Notes under the pieces: model-generated
Seen by the model: the letters and a program-made list of their open reading frames with translations, nothing else
Database searches by the model: none
What the model was told of the DNA's origin: nothing
Origin: Pseudomonas azadiae
GTDB lineage: Bacteria > Pseudomonadota > Gammaproteobacteria > Pseudomonadales > Pseudomonadaceae
Length of the DNA: 64,000 bases
Assembly (NCBI RefSeq): GCF_019145355.1
Contig: NZ_JAHSTY010000001.1
Span: 1,674,001 to 1,738,000, forward strand
Direction: 5' to 3'
Position numbers and translations under genes: made by a program
Shown here: positions 57,060 to 64,000 of the stretch, in pieces
Position numbering within the stretch: position 1 is the first letter of the stretch
Layout of the letters: each line of letters begins with the position of its first letter

Positions 57060-58268
57060 TCAATCCACTACACGAGGTTTTTTAAGCGTCCACTCGTCAA
57101 TCATGTCCGCCCAATCCTGCAACATCGCACGGCGCTGATCCCGGTACTCGGCTTTGTTGTAGACGGCGCGCACACCTTTCTGCTCGTGCGCGAGGCACTT
57201 CTCGATCCAGTCGGAGTTGTAGCCCGCCTCATGCAACAGCGTGCTGGCCGTGCGTCGCAGGTCGTGGGGACCGAACTTGCCTAGTGGCACACCTTCCTTT
57301 TGAGCAAGGCGATAGGTGAGCGTCAGTACCTGATTGATCGTGGCCGCACTCATTGGTAAATCGGAGTCGTAGCGTGACGGCAGAACGTAGTCTGAACCTC
57401 CTGCCAAGGTTTTCAACGCGATGAAGAAATCCAATGACTGCTGGGACAGAAACACCAAATGAGAGTTACGACGCTTCATCCGCTCTTTGGGAATCGTCCA
57501 TAGCGCCTCGCTGAAATTGATCTCACTCCACGTCGCGTTGGTCAGTTCGCTCTTGCGTACCATCGTCAGCAAGAGAAGTTTGGCCGCTGCGCGGACCGAA
57601 GTCGCGGTACCGATTCTGTCCATGTACTGGTACATCAGCGCGATTTCATCAGGCGTCAACGCACGGTCGCGTGGCTCAAATTTCGCGATGCTGGCAGGCC
57701 GTACCAGATCTGCCGGGTTTTCAACCTTCTGACCACGCTCAATGGCCCATCGGAACACCTGCATGACGATCTCACGTGAGTGAACCGCAGTTGCGGGTGC
57801 CCCCCGCTCGACTATCGCGTCTGTTAACGCTCGCAGGTCCTCGTGGTTTATTTCTGCCAGCTTCTGGTTGCCAAACTGTGGTTTCAACTCGCGCTCATAG
57901 ACTGAGCGGCGCATATCTCGTGTCGAGTCCGCCATCTGATAGCCGCGCAGCCATTTTTCAGCCCAATCATCAAAGGTCTCAGCACCCTTCGTGCGCGCCT
58001 TCGCACGCGCCTTCTCCTTAGCTGGCGACTTACCTGCGGCGATCATCTTCTTCGCCTCCCCTAGCCGCTCACGTGCCTCTGCCAGGGTGATCCCGCCCAA
58101 GCCGTAACGACCGAAGGTGACGGTCTCCTGCCGGCCATTGATGGAGTAGTTGTAGCGAAAGGAGATTGAGCCGGCCGGTGTAACCGCCACGTACAAGCCA
58201 TCTCGGTCAATCACCTTGTAGAGCTTGTCTTGGGGTTTGAGATTTCTAAGCTTGGTATCAGTGAGCAT
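57060..58268 (-). CDS. int: Tyrosine integrase targeting guaA
   Basis: This 402-residue integrase of the P4/DUF4102 type has an N-terminal arm-binding domain (MLTDTKLRNLKPQDKLYKVI, DRDGLYVAVTPAGSI), a core-binding domain and a catalytic domain. The active-site residues are Arg in TMVRKSELTNATW, His and Arg in GPHDLRRTAST, the late His in CLAHEQKGVRAVYN and Tyr in that same segment. It faces away from guaA, about 300 bases from the attachment site. The start at 58268 has GGAAG ahead of it; one at 58286 lacks a ribosome site. Confidence 0.93.
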   Translation of the reverse strand: MLTDTKLRNLKPQDKLYKVIDRDGLYVAVTPAGSISFRYNYSINGRQETVTFGRYGLGGITLAEARERLGEAKKMIAAGKSPAKEKARAKARTKGAETFDDWAEKWLRGYQMADSTRDMRRSVYERELKPQFGNQKLAEINHEDLRALTDAIVERGAPATAVHSREIVMQVFRWAIERGQKVENPADLVRPASIAKFEPRDRALTPDEIALMYQYMDRIGTATSVRAAAKLLLLTMVRKSELTNATWSEINFSEALWTIPKERMKRRNSHLVFLSQQSLDFFIALKTLAGGSDYVLPSRYDSDLPMSAATINQVLTLTYRLAQKEGVPLGKFGPHDLRRTASTLLHEAGYNSDWIEKCLAHEQKGVRAVYNKAEYRDQRRAMLQDWADMIDEWTLKKPRVVD

Positions 58269-58293
58269 GGCTTCCACTATTTCCATGAAAAAA

Positions 58294-58443
58294 TACCATG
58301 CGTAGAGAAGCGCAGAAAAACGGCGCCTAACCCCAGTAAAACCGGGCCTTCCGCACTACTTGATACCATGAAGCGTCTAAGCTAATCGACATGGTATTAA
58401 GCGCCACACATGGCATTGAAGACAGTTGATACCCCGTACCATG
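58294..58443. promoter_or_regulatory. Repeated TACCATG sites upstream of int
   Basis: TACCATG occurs at 58294-58300, 58364-58370 and 58437-58443, and inverted (CATGGTA) at 58390-58396. The central two share a longer form (TGATACCATG / CATGGTATTA). Their position between the integrase start and the att core suits arm-type integrase sites or AlpA-binding sites. This 300-base gap (58287-58586) holds nothing else except the hairpin at 58508. Confidence 0.6.
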
Positions 58444-58507
58444 CCACATAAACACCGTGCTTGGCGATGCAGAACGCTACCTGAACTTGCCAGACCTAAA
58501 AAGCCAA

Positions 58508-58529
58508 AAGCCCGCAATTACGCGGGCTT
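58508..58529 (-). terminator. Terminator now serving guaA
   Basis: AAGCCCGC and GCGGGCTT pair around six bases. On the minus strand the second arm runs into CTTTTGGCTTTTT. It lies inside the element, 58 bases after the guaA stop, so the element supplies guaA with a new terminator after insertion. Confidence 0.7.
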
Positions 58530-58586
58530 CCGGGGTTTTTCTTGCCACTCGCTGCCGGTCTATGCCTGTCTATGCCGGACGCGGGA

Positions 58587-58598
58587 TCATTCCCACTC
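58587..58598. other. Right attachment site (attR) in guaA
   Basis: TCATTCCCACTC encodes, on the minus strand, Glu-Trp-Glu-stop. The core TCCCACTC (58591-58598) matches 38429-38436. The stop codon and the last Glu codon here come from the element (GAA-TGA versus GAG-TAA on the left), leaving the GuaA protein unchanged. Confidence 0.8.
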
Positions 58599-60164
58599 AA
58601 TCGTCGCCGGCGGCTTGCTCGACACGTCATACGTCACGCGCGAGATGCCTTCGATCTCATTAATGATCCGCCCGCTGACCGTCTCAAGCAGTTCGTAAGG
58701 CAGATGCGCCCAACGCGCCGTCATGAAGTCGATAGTCTCCACGGCACGCAACGCCACAACCCAGGCGTAACGACGGCCATCACCCACAACGCCCACCGAT
58801 TTCACCGGTTGGAACACCACGAAGGCCTGGCTGACTTTGTGGTACCAGTCGGCCTTGCGCAGTTCTTCGATGAAGATGTGGTCGGCGCGACGCAGCAGGT
58901 CGGCGTATTCCTTTTTCACTTCACCGAGGATGCGCACACCCAGGCCCGGGCCTGGGAAGGGGTGGCGGTAGACCATGTCGTACGGCAGGCCGAGTTCCAG
59001 GCCCAGACGGCGGACTTCGTCCTTGAACAGTTCGCGCAGCGGTTCGACCAGCTTGAGGTTCATTTCCTCGGGCAGGCCGCCCACGTTGTGGTGGGACTTG
59101 ATCACGTGGGCCTTGCCGCTCTTGGCGCCGGCCGATTCGATCACGTCGGGGTAGATGGTGCCCTGGGCGAGGTACTTGATGTTGTCCAGGTGTTTGGCCT
59201 GGGCATCGAATACGTCGATGAAGGTACGGCCGATGATCTTGCGCTTCTTCTCCGGGTCGGACTCGCCGGCCAGGTTGTTGAGGAACTGCTCCTCGGCGTT
59301 GGCGCGGATCACCTTGACGCCCATGTTCTCGGCGAACATGGCCATCACTTGCTCGCCTTCGTGCAGGCGCAGCAGGCCGTTGTCGACGAACACACAGGTC
59401 AGCTGGTCGCCGATGGCTTTGTGCAGCAATGCGGCAACCACGGAGGAGTCGACGCCGCCGGACAGGCCGAGCAATACGTTGTCGGTACCGACCTGGGCGC
59501 GGACGTTGGCGATGGCGTCTTCAGCGATTTTCGACGGGGTCCACAGGGCTTCACACTCGCAGATGTCGAGGATGAAGCGCGACAGGATGCGCCCGCCTTG
59601 CTTGGTGTGGGTCACTTCCGGGTGGAACTGCACGCCGTAGTAACGACGCTCGTCGTTGAACATGCCGGCGATCGGGCAGCTCGGGGTGCTGGCCAGGATG
59701 TGGAAGTCCTGCGGCATTTTGGTGACCTTGTCACCGTGGCTCATCCACACGTCGAGGCCGAACAGGCCGTCGGCGTCGATGTGGTCTTCGATGCCGTCCA
59801 GCAGGCGGCTCTTGCCGACCACGTCGACGCGGGCGTAGCCGAATTCACGCAGTTCGGAACCTTCAACCTTGCCGCCCAGTTGCTCGGCCATGGTCTGCAT
59901 GCCGTAGCAGATGCCGAAGACCGGCACGCCGAGGTCGAATACCGCTTGCGGGCAGCGCGGGCTATCGGCTTCGTGCACGGACTCGGGGCCACCGGCGAGG
60001 ATGACGCCTTTGGGCGCGAATTCGCGGATCGCTTCGTCATCCATGTCGAACGGGTGCAGTTCGCAGTACACGCCGATTTCACGCACGCGGCGGGCGATCA
60101 GCTGGGTGTACTGGGAACCGAAATCGAGGATCAGGATGCGGTGGGCGTGAATGTCGAGGGCCAT
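58587..60164 (-). CDS. guaA: GMP synthase (glutamine-hydrolysing)
   Basis: GuaA turns XMP, glutamine and ATP into GMP. The 525-residue chain has a class I glutaminase (about 1-200; [17 protein letters not shown], the nucleophile Cys in [16 protein letters not shown]). An ATP-pyrophosphatase follows, with the P-loop [16 protein letters not shown], and then a dimerisation domain ending ATIEWE. It is full length and intact despite the insertion in its last codons. It follows guaB in the same direction with an 81-base gap. Confidence 0.97.
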   Translation of the reverse strand: MALDIHAHRILILDFGSQYTQLIARRVREIGVYCELHPFDMDDEAIREFAPKGVILAGGPESVHEADSPRCPQAVFDLGVPVFGICYGMQTMAEQLGGKVEGSELREFGYARVDVVGKSRLLDGIEDHIDADGLFGLDVWMSHGDKVTKMPQDFHILASTPSCPIAGMFNDERRYYGVQFHPEVTHTKQGGRILSRFILDICECEALWTPSKIAEDAIANVRAQVGTDNVLLGLSGGVDSSVVAALLHKAIGDQLTCVFVDNGLLRLHEGEQVMAMFAENMGVKVIRANAEEQFLNNLAGESDPEKKRKIIGRTFIDVFDAQAKHLDNIKYLAQGTIYPDVIESAGAKSGKAHVIKSHHNVGGLPEEMNLKLVEPLRELFKDEVRRLGLELGLPYDMVYRHPFPGPGLGVRILGEVKKEYADLLRRADHIFIEELRKADWYHKVSQAFVVFQPVKSVGVVGDGRRYAWVVALRAVETIDFMTARWAHLPYELLETVSGRIINEIEGISRVTYDVSSKPPATIEWE

Positions 60165-60198
60165 GAAGTCAGTCTCGTCTAATGAGTCAGAAACAACT

Positions 60199-60220
60199 CG
60201 GGGCTGAAAGAACAGCCCCG
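60199..60220 (-). other. Hairpin between guaB and guaA
   Basis: CGGGGCTG-AAAGAA-CAGCCCCG forms a GC-rich stem without a following U-run, in the 81-base guaB-guaA gap. It could protect the guaB 3' end or lower guaA expression; it is not a convincing terminator. Confidence 0.5.
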
Positions 60221-60245
60221 GTTACTTAACGTTTTGCTGGAAGCT

Positions 60246-61780
<1,535 letters not shown>

Positions 61781-61837
61781 TGTAAAACTCTGACATATTT
61801 GGGAATAGTGATAGATGGAGAATTCTGGCTCCACCTG

Positions 61838-61949
61838 ATCGTTCCCGCGCTCTGCGTGGGAATGCATCCTGTGACGCTCCGCGTCAGGACTCTAAGGCGG
61901 GACGCAGAGCGTCCAAGGCGGCATTCCCACGCGGAGCGTGGGAACGATC
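61838..61949. repeat. Compound palindromic repeat cluster
   Basis: Outer arms of 28-29 bases, GATCGTTCCC.. on the left and ..GGGAACGATC on the right, are nearly inverse copies, and each is itself a hairpin (TTCCCACGC-n-GCGTGGGAA). Two GACGC/GCGTC hairpins lie between them. It is the same family as 15003-15049, between guaB's promoter region and the convergent-side gene at 61964. Confidence 0.75.
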
Positions 61950-61963
61950 ACGGATAGGAGGGG

Positions 61964-62512
61964 TTACAGCTCGACTTTGACCCAGGCGATCTTCTGGTCC
62001 AGCCAATCGGCAAATTCGTCGATAAAGCTCTGCTTGAATCCCGCCTCCGCCCAGTTGTTGAAGATAAATCCCAGGTTGGAAAACCCGCATTCCTGCAGGA
62101 ACAGGAACCCGTTGATGTCATCTTCATGCCCGCACAACGGGCAGGTGAAGTTGTCGGTGTGGCCGGGCATCCAGTCTTCCAGGCTGTCGAACAGCGCTTC
62201 GCCGACTTCCTTCAGGCATTCCGGGCAGCCGGCTTCTTCGAGAAAGCCCTTGGCCGGCGTGTAGATGCAGCGCTTGTAGATGATTTCCAGGCCGTTGATC
62301 GGCTCGTTGAACGGCAACGCCTCGGGGTGCAGCACCACCGCGCGGGCACCGTCGGCCAGGGCATAGCCCATGCGGTTGCCGGTGCGCCCGCACGTGGTCA
62401 GTTCTTCCTTGACGATGTTCTTGCGCACCAACCAGCGCACGATCGCCCGGGCGCGGGGTTCGTGGACGGGCAAGGTGGAGATTTTCGGGACAAGGATGCT
62501 TTGGGAATTCAT
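61964..62512 (-). CDS. Zinc-ribbon protein of unknown function (pseudomonad family)
   Basis: This 182-residue soluble protein has a four-cysteine knuckle pair (CPECLKEV and CPLCGHEDD, 30 residues apart) that is likely to bind zinc. An N-terminal helical part ([20 protein letters not shown]) precedes it. In pseudomonads such proteins have at times been labelled 'sugar ABC transporter ATPase', but no ATPase motif is present here. AGGAC precedes the start. It stands alone between repeat clusters. Confidence 0.7.
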   Translation of the reverse strand: MNSQSILVPKISTLPVHEPRARAIVRWLVRKNIVKEELTTCGRTGNRMGYALADGARAVVLHPEALPFNEPINGLEIIYKRCIYTPAKGFLEEAGCPECLKEVGEALFDSLEDWMPGHTDNFTCPLCGHEDDINGFLFLQECGFSNLGFIFNNWAEAGFKQSFIDEFADWLDQKIAWVKVEL

Positions 62513-62540
62513 GGGAGTCCTGCGGTGTGACCACTGGCGT

Positions 62541-62616
62541 CATCGCGGGCAAGCCCGGCTCCCACCAATTTGACTGTGTTCACAAATCAAAATGTGGGAG
62601 CGGGCTTGCTCGCGAA
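62541..62616. repeat. REP-like repeat pair
   Basis: Arms CATCGCGGGCAAGCCCGGCT and ATGTGGGAGCGGGCTTGCTC are inverted and separated by about 27 bases. Confidence 0.85.
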
Positions 62617-62658
62617 GAGGCCCTGAAGGCTGGCAGCTTAATCCCTGAAAAAATCAGG

Positions 62659-63426
62659 TCAAGCACTCAAATACCGTGCAATCAACGCAATCCCGCTCGC
62701 CAGCACCAACCAGGTCACCACCCTTACAAATGCCTCACGGGACATCCGCATCGTTAGCCTGCGCCCGCACCACAGCCCCAGCGCCATCGCCGGCAACAGG
62801 CAAACCGCCAACATCAATAAGGGCAGATCCGCATACACCCCGGCAATCAGGAACAAGCTCAAGCGCACCACCGTGCTGCAACTGATCAGCGCGCTTTGCG
62901 TGGCCCGCGCCGCGTCCTTGGGCAAGCGGCTATTCAAATAGATCGCATATAAAAAGCCGCCGCTGCCGAACAACGCGCCAAATAATCCGCCGACCGTGCC
63001 CATGGGCATCGACCAGCCCGCCGCCAACTGCGTGGGCCGCACCTTTACCGCCAGGCTGTAGATCGCGTAGGCGCTGATAAACAGGCCCATCAACAACAGC
63101 AGCAGGTCCGAATGCAGGTTGAGCAGGAACACCACGCCCACTGTGCAACCTATCGCCATGCACGGCAGCAATCGCAGCAGTTCCGATTTGTTCACGTCCC
63201 GCCGCGATTGCAGCAGGTTGCCGAACGCCGCGACAAAGTCCAGCAGCACCAGCAGCGGGATGATCTTCGACAGCGGCATGAACAGAATCAGCAGCGGCCC
63301 CGCCACCAACGCTGTACCGAAGCCGGCGATGCCAAACACGATGTACGCCACGACAATGCCCAGACCGATAATCAGCCAATCCACACCGCCAAACGACCAC
63401 TGACTCATCAGCTCAACCGGGCTCAT
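62659..63426 (-). CDS. TauE/SafE-family sulfite/organo-anion permease
   Basis: This 255-residue protein has about eight hydrophobic segments. The first reads WLIIGLGIVVAYIVFGIAGF, followed by GTALVAGPLLILFMPLSKII, with the repeat half GTVGGLFGALFGSGGFLYAI. This is the duplicated motif of the TauE/SafE (DUF81) family, which moves sulfite, sulfoacetate or other small anions. The substrate is not known. The start at 63426 has AAGGAA six bases upstream. It is divergent from the broken LysR gene, which was probably its regulator. Confidence 0.85.
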   Translation of the reverse strand: MSPVELMSQWSFGGVDWLIIGLGIVVAYIVFGIAGFGTALVAGPLLILFMPLSKIIPLLVLLDFVAAFGNLLQSRRDVNKSELLRLLPCMAIGCTVGVVFLLNLHSDLLLLLMGLFISAYAIYSLAVKVRPTQLAAGWSMPMGTVGGLFGALFGSGGFLYAIYLNSRLPKDAARATQSALISCSTVVRLSLFLIAGVYADLPLLMLAVCLLPAMALGLWCGRRLTMRMSREAFVRVVTWLVLASGIALIARYLSA

Positions 63427-63524
63427 GGGCAATTCCTTATTCGAGAGCGCTTCACTTTAGCCATTGGCGAGGGATGCGACTAATATCTTCAGAGCCTGCG
63501 ACCTATCTTGAAAAGGCATGACGC

Positions 63525-63905
63525 ATGATTTCCACCCGCCAACTGCGTTACTTCGTTGAAATCGTCGACAGCGGCAGCTTCAGTGCCGCCGCCGAACGCC
63601 TGTTCGTGGCGCAATCGGCCTTGAGCCGACAGATCAAGGCCATGGAAACCCAACTGCAGATCGCGCTGTTCGAACGCACCGCGCGTCAGCCCCGGCTTAC
63701 GGCGGCGGGTGAAGCGTTGTACCCACGAGCAGCCGGCTTCGGTATTGCCTTGTTACCAAAATCCATGCGGGACATCGCCCCCGCCAACCTGCACTTTTTG
63801 CCCCTGGCCGATCCGGACTGCCTCGGCACCGTGGCCCTGGCCTGCGCGCAGGCACCCAGCGCGCTGGTGGAGCAGTTCTGTCAAACCTTGCACGAATGCC
63901 TATAA
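63525..63905 (+). pseudogene. LysR-family regulator with in-frame internal deletion
   Basis: The frame is open for 126 residues but joins two distant parts of a LysR protein. Residues 1-66 are a complete winged helix (MISTRQLRYFVEIVDSGSFS, AAAERLFVAQSALSRQIKAM). Then, after GEALYPRA, the chain jumps to AGFGIALLPKSMRDIAPANL, which belongs near residue 220 of a normal chain of about 300. About 170 residues of the effector domain are missing. It could still bind DNA but not sense a ligand. It is divergent from the TauE/SafE gene. Confidence 0.85.
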
Positions 63906-63915
63906 ACTGCCGACC

Positions 63916-64000
63916 ATGATTAAAGATCCCTTTGCCCGACTGGGCCTGGACCGCGAAGTCCTGACTGTCAGCCAGCTCAACGGCCGCGCGCGGGTGTTGC
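63916..64000 (+). CDS. xseA: Exodeoxyribonuclease VII large subunit, N-terminal start (partial)
   Basis: The window ends 28 codons into a frame starting at 63916: MIKDPFARLGLDREVLTVSQ, then LNGRARVLL. This is the N-terminal OB-fold start typical of XseA. The enzyme trims single-stranded DNA together with XseB. It lies 10 bases after the LysR remnant, near guaBA, as in other pseudomonads. Confidence 0.85.
   Translation, partial: MIKDPFARLGLDREVLTVSQLNGRARVL

Larger units (their letters stand above)
38429..58598. mobile_element. Integrated mobilizable element of about 20.2 kb in the 3' end of guaA
   Basis: Bounded by TCCCACTC direct repeats, with a tyrosine integrase next to guaA. It carries an AlpA-like regulator, IncQ-like RepA/RepC and iterons, an RP4-like oriT flanked by traJ and traK, trbJ-trbK-trbL, a resolvase remnant and a defence-like cargo at the left. 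No relaxase, coupling protein or VirB4/VirB11-type ATPase is present, so a helper is required. REP-like pairs, frequent in the flanks, are absent throughout. In its int-alpA-repA-repC, trb and guaA target it resembles, from memory, the GIsul2 type of island. Confidence 0.85.

Noticed and set aside
58508..58598. tRNA gene as the integration target
   Set aside because: No cloverleaf is seen at either junction. The target is the 3' end of guaA, shown by the shared coding end.
58542..60182. 546-codon plus-strand frame opposite guaA
   Set aside because: Shadow of guaA; His/Asp/Val-rich product typical of GC-rich antisense frames.
61838..61949. Transposon terminal inverted repeats
   Set aside because: The arms are close together, enclose only hairpins and belong to a recurring intergenic repeat family; no transposase or target duplication is seen.

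Overview
The window is chromosomal DNA of a Pseudomonas of the fluorescens type. The evidence is gene content and order (purL next to mltF, guaB-guaA near xseA), high GC with pseudomonad codon use, and many copies of the palindromic 'GTGGGAGC..GGGCTTGC..GCGA' intergenic repeat in head-to-head pairs. All calls come from reading the sequence; no database search was run.

Layout. 1-7.6 kb is core: the tail of a YpjD-like protein, a CorB/HlyC-type membrane protein, an MHS-family transporter, purT, a VUT-family membrane protein, a DUF1289/gamma-carbonic-anhydrase pair, two Nudix hydrolases and a YkuD L,D-transpeptidase. 7.7-15 kb is an N-acetylglucosamine PTS operon (nagR, nagA, a SIS-domain deaminase, a fused IIA-HPr-EI, and nagE). 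15-17.4 kb holds small pseudomonad proteins and a duplicated intergenic module of about 250 bp. purL and mltF follow. 23.2-31.6 kb is a trehalose PTS locus: treR is divergent from treP, treC, a LamB-type porin, a second fused IIA-HPr-EI and a free-standing IIB-like protein. 31.7-38.3 kb carries an APH(3')-like kinase, a 690-residue protein related to the TerD-associated SCO0854/MXAN_6230 group, a lipoprotein hydrolase and an autotransporter.

38,429-58,598 is an integrated mobile element of about 20.2 kb, inserted in the 3' end of guaA. Both junctions carry TCCCACTC, and both complete a guaA reading frame ending Ile-Glu-Trp-Glu-stop. From right to left it holds a tyrosine integrase, an AlpA-like regulator, IncQ-like repA-repC with four iterons, trbL, a TrbK-like gene and trbJ, small genes, traK, an RP4-like oriT, traJ, an AT-rich PIN-like gene, antitoxin and resolvase remnants, and a defence-like cargo. 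The cargo is a 1330-residue STAND NTPase with a nuclease-like N-terminus, plus an OLD nuclease/UvrD helicase pair of Gabija type. There is no relaxase, coupling protein or complete mating-pore operon. The element therefore looks mobilizable rather than self-transmissible, and it carries only the pore subunits TrbJ, TrbK and TrbL. That suggests it replaces subunits in a helper plasmid's pore, as SGI1 does with IncC plasmids.

58.6-64 kb returns to core: guaA, guaB, a zinc-ribbon protein, a TauE/SafE-family permease, an internally deleted LysR gene and the start of xseA.
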